DNA from: an uncultured Patescibacteria group bacterium
GTDB taxonomy: Bacteria; Patescibacteriota; JACMRA01
Length of the DNA stretch: 64,000 nucleotides
Assembly: GCA_938041505.1 (NCBI GenBank)
Contig: CALITC010000001.1
Location: forward strand, 1 to 64,000
Direction: 5' to 3'
The position numbers and the translations under genes were made by a program. This document shows, piece after piece, positions 26,581-34,721 of this stretch (position 1 is the first letter of the stretch; each line of letters opens with the position of its first letter). The notes under the pieces are model-generated. The model was not told the DNA's origin. It saw only the letters and a list, made by a program, of their open reading frames with translations, and ran no database searches.

Positions 26581-27513
26581 CTAAATATCTAACATTTTGG
26601 TTATTATTTCTGATTTCATTTTTGCAACTGCGTTTGTAGAATTCATAACTTTTTTGTAGAGATTTACAAGTTTATCGTTTTTTATTTTGTTTACGTCGCC
26701 GTCATAAATTATATACTCTTCTTCAAATTCTAAAAATTGTTGTAAAGTAGAAATTTCTGTTTTCAATAAATCTTCACTAAATTTATCAAGTATTTTTCTT
26801 CTTTTCTCGACCGCTTTTAAATTTGGATTGGTGTTGGTTAATTGCTCGTCGTGAATTCTCCAGCTAGCAACCATTTCTGGGATATACTTAACAGATTGAG
26901 ATTTTACTCTTTCTAAATAATATATCACGTCACCAAAGAGCCCGTAATCTGTTGGTATAAGGTGTTTGTGGTTGGTTCGTATCAATAACGCAGGCATTGT
27001 AATATAATGGCTCACACCCAAAATACAGGCGATTAATTCTTGATGAAAGTTCAAGTATTGCACTCTATCCTTCGTCTCGATTAAATAAGGCTTTACACGA
27101 GAAATGATAGTGTCATTATTCCAAAGCTCAGCTGAATTTGCAGCAATAAAATTGTTTTTAAAAATAAAATTGCTGATGTTCGGCTCGCCCTGAATTGCTT
27201 TGTAAAAAGTATCAATGGATTTTTTTTCCAGTACATCATCTCCTGGTAAGAAAACCATCCATTCGGTTTCTACTTTCGTGGTAGCGTAGTTCCAATCTTG
27301 GTACAGCCCTTGTTGCAAACCTTGGTATATTTTGAAGCTGCTATTTTCTCTGTATCTTTGTAAGTACTCCCAAGTTCCATCACTCGAATAACCATCAACA
27401 ATTACCACCTTCCAGTCTTTGTTGGTTTGATTAAGTACCGAATCTATACACTCCTTAATGTATTTAATCTCGTTCTTTACAGGTATACAGATAGTTATAG
27501 TAGAGCTAGACAT
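26581..27513 (-). CDS. Family 2 glycosyltransferase
   Basis: The 310-residue protein has a GT-A fold. The opening TICIPVKNEIKYIKECIDSV, the nucleotide-sugar region VVIDGYSSDGTWEYL and the metal motif MVFLPGDDVL (DxD-like GDD) are GT2 hallmarks. The C-terminal half is helical. GT2 enzymes build surface polysaccharides; the acceptor is unknown. It is a lone glycosyltransferase gene, AT-rich compared with its neighbours, inserted between the tRNA-Trp hairpins and a VOC protein, so transfer next to a tRNA is possible. Confidence 0.85.
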   Translation of the reverse strand: MSSSTITICIPVKNEIKYIKECIDSVLNQTNKDWKVVIVDGYSSDGTWEYLQRYRENSSFKIYQGLQQGLYQDWNYATTKVETEWMVFLPGDDVLEKKSIDTFYKAIQGEPNISNFIFKNNFIAANSAELWNNDTIISRVKPYLIETKDRVQYLNFHQELIACILGVSHYITMPALLIRTNHKHLIPTDYGLFGDVIYYLERVKSQSVKYIPEMVASWRIHDEQLTNTNPNLKAVEKRRKILDKFSEDLLKTEISTLQQFLEFEEEYIIYDGDVNKIKNDKLVNLYKKVMNSTNAVAKMKSEIITKMLDI

Positions 27514-27562
27514 ATTTTCTTTGTAGGTGGATACTAATACTAACTAATTACAATTCTATTAC

Positions 27563-28009
27563 ATGTCTACTTTTCTACAACTCACACCAAACTTAATGGT
27601 CAGAAACATCACAGAATCAGTGACTTTTTATACTGATATACTAGAAATGGAGATTATTTATCTGATACGTAGTGGGAATACGACCGCTGAAAATTTTGAT
27701 ACATCATTGCAAGAAGACGTGAAATATCAATATGTAGGTCTTTCTAAAGGTGATTTCAGATTGGCACTACAAGAACAATCGAACATGTTTGAAGATATTC
27801 AGGAGCTCGACCCTGGTAGTAAACCTGGATTCTTTGCAGGCACTTTCTACATTGAAGTACCATCTTTGGAGTCTTTTAAAAAAAGGTTGGGTGGTTTAGA
27901 GTTTAGAGAAAAAGACACAACTTGGTATGGCATGCAAGAACTATATCTCAAAGATCCTAATGGCTATATTCTTTGTATCGGATCAAAAGATGCCAATTTT
28001 AGCAGCTAG
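27563..28009 (+). CDS. VOC-superfamily (glyoxalase/bleomycin-resistance fold) protein
   Basis: The 148-residue protein has two beta-alpha-beta-beta-beta modules: FLQLTPNLMVRNITESVTFYTDILEME at the start and a second module ending YLKDPNGYILCIGSK. The metal-site glutamate in the second module (MQELYLKDP) is visible. Substrates of such proteins range from methylglyoxal to antibiotics, so no specific role can be given. It is a single gene, divergent from the glycosyltransferase. Confidence 0.8.
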   Translation: MSTFLQLTPNLMVRNITESVTFYTDILEMEIIYLIRSGNTTAENFDTSLQEDVKYQYVGLSKGDFRLALQEQSNMFEDIQELDPGSKPGFFAGTFYIEVPSLESFKKRLGGLEFREKDTTWYGMQELYLKDPNGYILCIGSKDANFSS

Positions 28010-28080
28010 GCATTTTCTTTACTCATAACTAAAAAACCCCATACGGGATTTAATAAGTTTTTGTAGATTTCTCTTGGAAT

Positions 28081-28380
28081 TTATTCACTGTCTTCAGAGT
28101 TTTTATTTGCCACCTCTCTTCTACTTCCATCTGGTTCTAGAAATTCTACTCTGATGTTCATTTTGTTAGCTTTACCAATTGCTCGCATAATTGTCTTTAT
28201 AGAATTGGCCATCATACCATTTCTACCGATTACTATTCCCATATCTTGTGAATCCACAATCACAGAAAGGAGCACTCCTTGCTCATCCACGTCACGCGCA
28301 ACTTTTACATTTTCTGGTACGGTAACTAGATTAAGAACTATATTTTCTAGTGTTTGCAAATCAATTGTTTTATCTGACAT
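28081..28380 (-). CDS. khpA: KH-domain RNA-binding protein KhpA
   Basis: This 99-residue protein has a single KH domain with VIGRNGMMANSIKTIM, where GRNG is the GxxG RNA-binding loop, and a helix-strand ending NIRVEFLE. KhpA binds many RNAs, with KhpB, in Gram-positive bacteria. It follows rpsP by 14 nt, the classical rpsP-khpA pairing, but here both are at the end of the infA-rpsD operon. Confidence 0.88.
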   Translation of the reverse strand: MSDKTIDLQTLENIVLNLVTVPENVKVARDVDEQGVLLSVIVDSQDMGIVIGRNGMMANSIKTIMRAIGKANKMNIRVEFLEPDGSRREVANKNSEDSE

Positions 28381-28394
28381 ATAAACGTTATTTA

Positions 28395-28637
28395 CTATTT
28401 TTTAATTATATCGTTCTTCTTCAAAATGTTCAAGAGTGTTTTTGAGATTTCGATGTTCAAGTCAACATAGTACTGGACTCTATCAGCTTTAATTTGCAAT
28501 TCTTTTGTGTAAGGGTTGTATGAACCTAGCTTCTCATGGAATTTTTTAGATACAGATCTTGCTTTTTCTGCAACCACTACAGAATATGTTTTATTTGGAT
28601 GCTTTCTCTTATTTGGTCTTAATCTTAGAATTAACAT
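28395..28637 (-). CDS. rpsP: 30S ribosomal protein S16
   Basis: This is an 80-residue S16: LILRLRPNKRKHPNKTYSVVVAEKA matches the family opening, and EKLGSYNP the conserved G-YNP motif. It follows rpsD by 24 nt on the same strand. In most bacteria rpsP heads a separate operon with rimM and trmD. Confidence 0.93.
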   Translation of the reverse strand: MLILRLRPNKRKHPNKTYSVVVAEKARSVSKKFHEKLGSYNPYTKELQIKADRVQYYVDLNIEISKTLLNILKKNDIIKK

Positions 28638-28661
28638 AGGATATTAATATATTATAGGTTA

Positions 28662-29297
28662 TTATCTTACTTTTCGTGAATAGTATTCTACTACAGCTCC
28701 AATCTCGATGTCTTTTGGTAGGTCCTCCTCGAGAGGTAGATTGATAACTTTCAGAGTATGCTTCTTAGTTGAGTCAATCCAGGATGGAGTTTCGTTTGGT
28801 ACAGTTAGTTGGAAATTTTCCCAAAAAGCTTTCTTAATTTTGTTTTCTTTTACTTGAATCAAGTCTCCTTTTTTTACTGAGAAAGATGGAATGTTCACCT
28901 TGACACCATTTACTAGGAAGTGGCCGTGGTTAACCAGTTGTCGGGCTTGATCTCTGGAGTTAGCTAAACCACCTTTGTAGATTACATTATCTAAGCGTCG
29001 TTCCAGATTAGTTAAAACTACAACTCCAGTATTACCCTGTTGTTTGAAAGCTTTTTTGAAATGGTTAGCAAGCTGCTTCTCCATCAATCCATAGGTGAAC
29101 CGGATTACCTGCTTTTGTAGGAGCTGTTTACCATATTCAGAGGTTCTTCCGAATCTTCTTGTATTTCCATGTTGACCAGGCTTATAAGGTCTTTTGGTAT
29201 AATCATCTTTTGCAGAAAAACTACGAGCACCTTTGTTGAAAAGATTCTTCTGAACTCGCTTTGATCGTTTTGTTTTGCTTCCTGTGTATCGGGCCAT
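28662..29297 (-). CDS. rpsD: 30S ribosomal protein S4
   Basis: This 211-residue S4 has the N-terminal basic part KRPYKPGQHGNTRR and the S4 domain ERRLDNVIYKGGLANSRDQARQLVNHGHFLVNG. It ends YYSRKVR, as usual. The N-terminus lacks the zinc-binding cysteines found in some S4 proteins. It is in the infA operon after rpsK. Confidence 0.96.
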   Translation of the reverse strand: MARYTGSKTKRSKRVQKNLFNKGARSFSAKDDYTKRPYKPGQHGNTRRFGRTSEYGKQLLQKQVIRFTYGLMEKQLANHFKKAFKQQGNTGVVVLTNLERRLDNVIYKGGLANSRDQARQLVNHGHFLVNGVKVNIPSFSVKKGDLIQVKENKIKKAFWENFQLTVPNETPSWIDSTKKHTLKVINLPLEEDLPKDIEIGAVVEYYSRKVR

Positions 29298-29324
29298 ATA
29301 TAGTACAATAAATTTATTTAAACG

Positions 29325-29720
29325 TTAAACTCTTCTTCGCTTCCTTGCTGTTACTCCACCGAATGGAAATCCAGTCACATCTTTGATAGTTTCTACCTGA
29401 AAATCTGTAGCTTGCATTGCCCTCAAGAAAGCATCACGCCCCATACCGGCACCCCAAACTTCTAGATGAACAGTGGAAGTTTCGTATTCTTTGAGCTTAT
29501 CAATAATTTCTTCAGTTGCTTTTTGTGCAGCAAATGGGGTAGATTTTTTGGAACCTTTGAAACCAATTTTACCTGCTGAAGACCATGCCAACACTTTCCC
29601 CTCTAGGTTAGTGAGTGTGATAATGCTGTTATTAAACTCAGCTCTCATGAAAATTCTTGCAATCGGAAGCTTAATCTTTACTCTTGATTTTTTCTTGGTA
29701 TTAACTACTTTTTTAGCCAT
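29325..29720 (-). CDS. rpsK: 30S ribosomal protein S11
   Basis: This 131-residue protein shows FNNSIITLTNLEGKVLAWSSAGKIGFKGSKKSTPFAAQ and ends PFGGVTARKRRRV, both S11 hallmarks. It lies between rpsM and rpsD, as in most bacteria. Confidence 0.96.
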   Translation of the reverse strand: MAKKVVNTKKKSRVKIKLPIARIFMRAEFNNSIITLTNLEGKVLAWSSAGKIGFKGSKKSTPFAAQKATEEIIDKLKEYETSTVHLEVWGAGMGRDAFLRAMQATDFQVETIKDVTGFPFGGVTARKRRRV

Positions 29721-29743
29721 ATCTTAAATATATAATAGGGTGA

Positions 29744-30133
29744 TTATGTCTTAGCTGCTGCCTTAATTCTTCCACTTCCTGCGGTCTTACGTACATTTCC
29801 TCTACGAGTGCGAGAGTTTGTGCGAGTTCTTTGACCACGGACAGGAAGACTATTTCGATGACGTGAACCACGGTATGATTTGATATCAACCAAACGCTTA
29901 ATGTTAGCTTGAACTTGTCGTCGTAAATCGGCCTCAACAATAAAGTTGTTTTCGATATAATTACGTAATTCGATAATTACTTTAGGGTCGACATCACCTA
30001 ACTTGATGGTTGGGTCGATTTTAAAATGCTTTAAAACATCTTTTACGTTTGATTTACCGATACCTTTGATAGGGGTTAGTGCGAATCTAATTTGCTTATT
30101 TTCTTTGAGGGTTACTCCAGCTATACGAATCAT
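29744..30133 (-). CDS. rpsM: 30S ribosomal protein S13
   Basis: This 129-residue S13 starts MIRIAGVTL and contains ALTPIKGIGKSNVKDVL, SYRGSRHRNSLPVRGQRT and the basic tail that reaches the P site. It follows the L36-like gene by 4 nt. Confidence 0.96.
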   Translation of the reverse strand: MIRIAGVTLKENKQIRFALTPIKGIGKSNVKDVLKHFKIDPTIKLGDVDPKVIIELRNYIENNFIVEADLRRQVQANIKRLVDIKSYRGSRHRNSLPVRGQRTRTNSRTRRGNVRKTAGSGRIKAAAKT

Positions 30134-30137
30134 ATAC

Positions 30138-30326
30138 TTAGTATTTCATTTTTTTCTGCTTCTTTTTTGGAATTGGTTGTCGTTGGTTAATTCTATTACC
30201 AATTGAAGAATCGTCAAACGCGTAGAAGCGTAGGATTCCTTTACGACGCGTGAAGTACCCTTGAGCCATTCGACCCTTTCTGGATAATTTTTTGCCGCGT
30301 CCTTTGAGTGATACTTTTACTTTCAT
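30138..30326 (-). CDS. rpmJ: L36-like ribosomal protein without zinc ligands
   Basis: This 62-residue basic protein sits exactly where rpmJ sits, between infA and rpsM. It starts MKVKVSLKGRGKK like L36 (MKVR.S.K...), then has RRKGILRFYAF against L36's RRKGRVMVICE, and KINQRQ-like NRINQRQ against KHKQRQ. All four cysteine/histidine ligands of classical L36 are missing. There is also an insertion and a Lys-rich tail. An in-frame ATG at 30368 would overlap infA; ATG at 30326 fits L36. Position and motifs support L36, but the match is weak. Confidence 0.6.
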   Translation of the reverse strand: MKVKVSLKGRGKKLSRKGRMAQGYFTRRKGILRFYAFDDSSIGNRINQRQPIPKKKQKKMKY

Positions 30327-30345
30327 AGGTAAATAACTATTAGAT

Positions 30346-30645
30346 CTAATTTCTGCTTCTATTAACAATAACTCCTTTTTCTAAATCTGTTGGGTCTACT
30401 TCTAGGGTAACGTGGTCACCTTTGATAATTTTGACATGTTTAACTTTTAAGAAAGACTTTAAATCTGAAGTCATGATTAAAGGCTCAAGGTCTTCACCTC
30501 GATCAATTTTAACTTTGAACTTAACACCCGGAAGAGTATCTACTATTGTACCATCAAAATATATTTTATCTGGTTTCTTAGTAAAGAGCGCTCTACGCTT
30601 CTTTCTTCTGTTGGGTCTTTTACGATTTGGTCTTCTTGGTCTCAC
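30346..30645 (-). CDS. infA: Translation initiation factor IF-1 with basic N-terminal extension
   Basis: The OB fold is clear: FDGTIVDTLPGVKFKVKID, then VKIIKGDHVTLEVDPTDLEKGVIVNR. About 25 Arg/Lys-rich residues precede it, giving 99 residues against the usual 72. It heads the operon infA-L36-like-rpsM-rpsK-rpsD-rpsP-khpA. Upstream, TTGACA (minus strand, about 30711) precedes a TATTAT at a long spacing, with an inverted repeat ACAAT/ATTGT between, possibly a regulated promoter. Confidence 0.85.
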   Translation of the reverse strand: MRPRRPNRKRPNRRKKRRALFTKKPDKIYFDGTIVDTLPGVKFKVKIDRGEDLEPLIMTSDLKSFLKVKHVKIIKGDHVTLEVDPTDLEKGVIVNRSRN

Positions 30646-30723
30646 TTATTTACAAAATTAATTTTTTAAACTGTGTATAATAAAAGACAATAATTTAATT
30701 GTTGTCAAGTAGTAACTATGATT

Positions 30724-31701
30724 TTATCTTTCCACAAACTTTCCATATAATACGGGTATAAGTGGGTAGAAACAAATATCACTTAAGGATATCACAAATT
30801 TTGGGTTGTTTTTGTGAATATTTATATATATAGCTGCCCAGACAATCACGAAAGGATATATTATAATAGAAATTAAGTAGAGAACGATTTTTAAGATCTT
30901 GAATAATGAACTTTCCCAGATGTGAAGATCTTGATCTAGGGTTAGTTCCACCTGGTCGTCGGCTGAGTATAGTAATTTAGTCGTTCTAAAAAAGACAGTA
31001 TGCGGAGATTTTTGAATGAATTCACCTTGAAACCGGCTCCAGTTTTCTGTAATAAGACCGATATCTACCCTACCTTGAGCAGAATTTTTGTAGTTGAGTA
31101 TTCTTTGATTAACGTCTAAGGGTGAGACAAGCTTTAATTTGCTCAGCAGTTTCAAAACTTGGAATCTGGCCTTATATACATCCTGATTCGAAATTTTGAG
31201 CCATATTTTGAGCCACAAGCGCACAACCCATGACCACCCCTTTTTTGTTTCGATTATTAAGTCGATATCAGAGTATTGGCTAGCAGCTTCGATGGAGCTC
31301 GATCCAGTTAAGAATATTTTACTGATACCAGGAACAAATCCAAGTCTTTTGGCTAGCTTTAAGGCTTTTAGTTGGTTCCAGTACCAACCATCACGACACT
31401 GTGAATAGAGCCAATAGTTAGAGTGTGCAGATTGATTAGTGCTACCAGACATGCCATATATTGATGACACTGAGTCAAAAGATGCTAGGGATGTATAATC
31501 TCTAAGCAAGCGAGCGTTCGAATACTGGTAGTTGTGTTTGGGTGAATTTACCAGAAGCAGGCTAGGATCACTATCGTTTGCCAGTGGTGAAAGATCGCTG
31601 TAATCTGTGTCAAAATAGCTTTTGATTTGAGATGGGCGAAGAAAGACACCTCGTGGACTGGTGCTGATAAGTAATTCTTGGAGAGAGCTAGAGAATGGCA
31701 T
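30724..31701 (-). CDS. Nucleotidyltransferase-fold membrane-associated protein
   Basis: The 325-residue protein has the polymerase-beta-type nucleotidyltransferase motif LTGSSSIEAASQYSDIDLII at about residues 131-150 (GS...SDIDL), with a third acidic residue likely in RVDIGLI. The C-terminus has a membrane helix near residues 270-295. Substrate is unknown. The start overlaps the stop of sppA by 1 nt, so they are translationally coupled. Confidence 0.65.
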   Translation of the reverse strand: MPFSSSLQELLISTSPRGVFLRPSQIKSYFDTDYSDLSPLANDSDPSLLLVNSPKHNYQYSNARLLRDYTSLASFDSVSSIYGMSGSTNQSAHSNYWLYSQCRDGWYWNQLKALKLAKRLGFVPGISKIFLTGSSSIEAASQYSDIDLIIETKKGWSWVVRLWLKIWLKISNQDVYKARFQVLKLLSKLKLVSPLDVNQRILNYKNSAQGRVDIGLITENWSRFQGEFIQKSPHTVFFRTTKLLYSADDQVELTLDQDLHIWESSLFKILKIVLYLISIIIYPFVIVWAAIYINIHKNNPKFVISLSDICFYPLIPVLYGKFVER

Positions 31702-32789
31702 TACTGTACATATAGTGGATCCAGGTAATATTGTCGCCCTGGTTTAACAAAATCGTTAGGCTGCAGAAGTTGCTCAGCGGTGAAAATCTTTGGGGCAATA
31801 GCCTGTAATAAACCTCCCCCGAATAGATCAAATATCTCTTCTTTAGGCTCCGATTCCCACACTTTGTAACTCTCGAGCCCTGCATTGCTTGCTGCTCTTT
31901 GTGCGGCTTGAGATACAGAGCCTAACTCGTCGATCAACCCTAGATCTTTAGCTTTCTCGTTATTATATACAAAGCCATTGGCAGCTTCTTGGACTTTCGA
32001 CTTATCTAGCCCTCGCCCATTAGCCACGATTTCAAGAAAGTCATTGTATGATCTGTCCGCTTCAGATTGCAAGAAATTTCGCTCACTTTCTGTAAGATCT
32101 CGGAATGGATTGCCGAAGTCTTTGGATTCTCCAGACTTAATAACTACTTGTTTGTAGCCGATATTTTCAGCAAGGCCTTGTACGTTTGGAAGGTACAAGA
32201 CAACTCCGATACTCCCGGTTGATCCATATTCAGAACCATAGATGTAATTCTTAACTTTGTTGCTTGAGTAGAGGCCTCCACTAGCGACAACTTGATCATA
32301 ATAGAATACCCCTTCCTCTTGGCCTTTGGAGTCTAGTAGGTCTTGTATAAGATCGCCGAGGATTTCTGAGGCGTAGACTGTTCCACCTGGGGTGTCGATG
32401 TGGAATACAACGTTCTTAATTCGATCATCTTTTTTGATTTCTTCAAAATCTTCTGCGACAACAGATGTATAAATGTTGGAATTTGGGCTTCCAATGTTCT
32501 CACCCTCTCCAGTATCAATGGCGCCTTTGAGCTTATAGACTAGTACGCCATCTTTAGCTTTGTTTTCTTCGAGTACCGAATAACTAAAACCCACCTCGTC
32601 GGTGCTAGATATTTCACCCGCTGCGGATACCGCTCCAGCCACCCCAACAAACAACATAATCGTTATCAAAAACCACACCAAGCCAGTAATAAATCCTGGA
32701 AGCGATAATAATATATACGTGATTAACCATCCGTTGGCTTTTGGTTTCACAATTACTTCTTGAGAAGTGGTGTTTTCTTTTTTTGGCAT
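31701..32789 (-). CDS. sppA: Signal peptide peptidase SppA (S49)
   Basis: SppA degrades cleaved signal peptides in the membrane. The 362-residue protein has a cytoplasmic tail, a membrane helix at about residues 18-55, then IDTPGGTVYASE and the serine motif YGSTGSIGVV. The lysine base is expected in SGGLYSSNKVKNYIYG. It is the single-domain bacterial form. Its ATG lies 8 nt after the -10 box, so its mRNA is probably leaderless. Confidence 0.88.
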   Translation of the reverse strand: MPKKENTTSQEVIVKPKANGWLITYILLSLPGFITGLVWFLITIMLFVGVAGAVSAAGEISSTDEVGFSYSVLEENKAKDGVLVYKLKGAIDTGEGENIGSPNSNIYTSVVAEDFEEIKKDDRIKNVVFHIDTPGGTVYASEILGDLIQDLLDSKGQEEGVFYYDQVVASGGLYSSNKVKNYIYGSEYGSTGSIGVVLYLPNVQGLAENIGYKQVVIKSGESKDFGNPFRDLTESERNFLQSEADRSYNDFLEIVANGRGLDKSKVQEAANGFVYNNEKAKDLGLIDELGSVSQAAQRAASNAGLESYKVWESEPKEEIFDLFGGGLLQAIAPKIFTAEQLLQPNDFVKPGRQYYLDPLYVQ

Positions 32790-32797
32790 ATGCGTCC

Positions 32798-32826
32798 AAT
32801 ATGATCTGTATGGTTAAGATTGTCAA
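32798..32826 (-). promoter_or_regulatory. sppA promoter (leaderless type)
   Basis: On the minus strand TTGACA, 17 bp, CATATT, ending 8 nt before the ATG at 32789. Confidence 0.6.
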
Positions 32827-32842
32827 AACCAGTGTATAATTA

Positions 32843-32871
32843 TTGACTATTTGGTTTTTTTGATATACTAT
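32843..32871 (+). promoter_or_regulatory. map promoter
   Basis: TTGACT at 32843-32848, 17 bp, TACTAT at 32866-32871. It overlaps an upstream in-frame ATG at 32870, which therefore cannot be the start. Confidence 0.55.
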
Positions 32872-32905
32872 GAGTACATACAATCCAAAATTATATTACT
32901 ACTAT

Positions 32906-33685
32906 ATGGCTATCATGAAATCTCAACAAGACATAGAGACCTTACGACACAGTTCCAAAATTCTGCGAGGGTGTATGTACATGCTCGAAGACAACTTAAA
33001 GCCAGGAGTCACCGCGGCAGAGCTAGATAAGTTAGCTATAGAATACATTCGTGACCACGATGGAGAACCAAGCTTCCTTGGCTATAATGGATTTGGACAT
33101 GCGCTGTGCACTTCTATCGATAATGAGGTGGTGCACGGCGTGTCCACTGCAGATAAGATTATGCCAGAAAATGGTTTGGTGAGTCTAGACCTTGGTGTTG
33201 ATTATCAAGGATTATTTAGTGATATGGCGATGACTTTTGTCATGGGAGAGGTTGATCAGCAAGTACAGAGACTTGTAGATAAAACCAAAGAAAGCTTGTT
33301 CGCTGCAGTAAAGACAGTCAAAGCCGGGCGCAAGCTTGGTGACTTAGGCAATGCAGCAGACCAAGTTGCCAAAGCCGCTGGCCTCGGAAATGTGTTAGAG
33401 CTTGGTGGTCATGGCGTTGGCTATGCAGTACACGAAGAACCCTACATCATGCACGCTGGGACACCTGGTAAAGGTAAAAGATTATTCGAGAACCAGGTAA
33501 TTGCTATCGAACCTATGCTTACTCTTGGCAAAGGCGAGGTTGCTTTTGATGAAAGTAACGAAGATGGCTGGACTGTACGAACAATCGATGGCTCGCTGGC
33601 TGCCCACTGGGAACACACAGTCTTGGTCACAAAAAATGGATCAGAGGTTTTAACCGATCTAACCCGTGAACAATGTCAGATGTAG
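32906..33685 (+). CDS. map: Type I methionine aminopeptidase
   Basis: The enzyme removes initiator methionine. The 259-residue sequence shows the metal ligands in SLDLGVDYQGLFSDMAMTF (two Asp), GGHGVGYAVHE (His), IAIEPML (Glu) and HWEHTVLV (Glu). ATG at 32906 (MAIMKSQQDIETL) is chosen because the promoter covers the upstream ATG at 32870. It is divergent from sppA and shares a 45-bp intergenic region. Confidence 0.95.
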   Translation: MAIMKSQQDIETLRHSSKILRGCMYMLEDNLKPGVTAAELDKLAIEYIRDHDGEPSFLGYNGFGHALCTSIDNEVVHGVSTADKIMPENGLVSLDLGVDYQGLFSDMAMTFVMGEVDQQVQRLVDKTKESLFAAVKTVKAGRKLGDLGNAADQVAKAAGLGNVLELGGHGVGYAVHEEPYIMHAGTPGKGKRLFENQVIAIEPMLTLGKGEVAFDESNEDGWTVRTIDGSLAAHWEHTVLVTKNGSEVLTDLTREQCQM

Positions 33686-33713
33686 TTATAGATTATTCTA
33701 GACCTCTTTATAG

Positions 33714-34721
33714 CTAGTAGTATTTTACCTCTAAATTTTCTCCTGATGGAGTTTTTAATTTGAGTTTATTCGAAAGGAGGCAAAAGTCTGTTTGACCAAA
33801 TAGAGAAAGTTTGAGTTCTAGAAATTCTCGCTTGTTAATATTGTGGATAATTGAGGTCTTTTTTTTGAATAAGCCGGTGTCGAATTTATCTGCAGTCTGA
33901 ATAGCAGTTTTTGGGATATCTGCTTGGATCTTAGAGTACTTGGGATCACCTACTACTGCGTGATTAATCGCTTGGGCTTGGAGACGGATTTGGTGCATAC
34001 GACCGGTTTTGATCTCTACTTCGGCTATAGTTTGAGATAGCTCTCTGCAAATGTAGTGCGGGCGAAAATACGACTCTGCGTAGCGAGATTTTTCATCGTA
34101 AGCTAGGGCTTGTTGCTTACTCCAGAAGAACTTGTTTTTGACGGGATTGGCTTTGTTGCGAGACTGATAATTTTTGATATGGTAATCGTGGGTTAACTCT
34201 CCTTCAAGAAGAGCAAAGTATTTTTTTTGCACTTGGCGTTCTCGAAATTGTTTTTGGAAGAATGCAAGAGATTGCTCATCTTTGGCTACTAATAAAACCC
34301 CTTGTGTGAGCTTATCTAGCCTATGAACCAAGCCGCGCGTTGGATAGCTTTCAGTATTGAACTTTTTTTGTGAAGGAACATTTTTGACTAGCCACTCTAC
34401 CAAATTATCTTGCTGGTGGCCACTACCTGCTTGGACTACAATTCCTGGAGGCTTGTACAAGATCAGATATTCGCCGGTTTCTTGTAGAATCTTAACATCG
34501 TCAAAATTCCCATGATCTCGCTTAGGCCAATCTATCTGTATATGCTGGTGAAAATACACCCATTCAAGACGATTTTTGATAAGCTTACCTTCGACTAAGA
34601 CTCCGTACTCTGCAATGTTTCTTTGGATTTCTGGGTTCGTATAATCAAAGTTTTTTTGATTTTTTAAAGTTTCTTTGACCAGCTTATGCAATCTAACTTT
34701 GGTCGTCTTTCCTAAGTGCAT
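33714..34721 (-). CDS. Pseudouridine synthase, RluA family
   Basis: The 335-residue protein has an N-terminal S4-like part and the catalytic motif RGLVHRLDKLTQGVLLVAKD, where the Asp of HRLDK is the nucleophile. KKYFALLEGEL and MHQIRLQAQAINHAVVGDPKY follow, as in RluD/RluC. It modifies uridines in rRNA, but the exact position cannot be told. Its first 29 nt overlap the end of the ligA fragment. Confidence 0.9.
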   Translation of the reverse strand: MHLGKTTKVRLHKLVKETLKNQKNFDYTNPEIQRNIAEYGVLVEGKLIKNRLEWVYFHQHIQIDWPKRDHGNFDDVKILQETGEYLILYKPPGIVVQAGSGHQQDNLVEWLVKNVPSQKKFNTESYPTRGLVHRLDKLTQGVLLVAKDEQSLAFFQKQFRERQVQKKYFALLEGELTHDYHIKNYQSRNKANPVKNKFFWSKQQALAYDEKSRYAESYFRPHYICRELSQTIAEVEIKTGRMHQIRLQAQAINHAVVGDPKYSKIQADIPKTAIQTADKFDTGLFKKKTSIIHNINKREFLELKLSLFGQTDFCLLSNKLKLKTPSGENLEVKYY

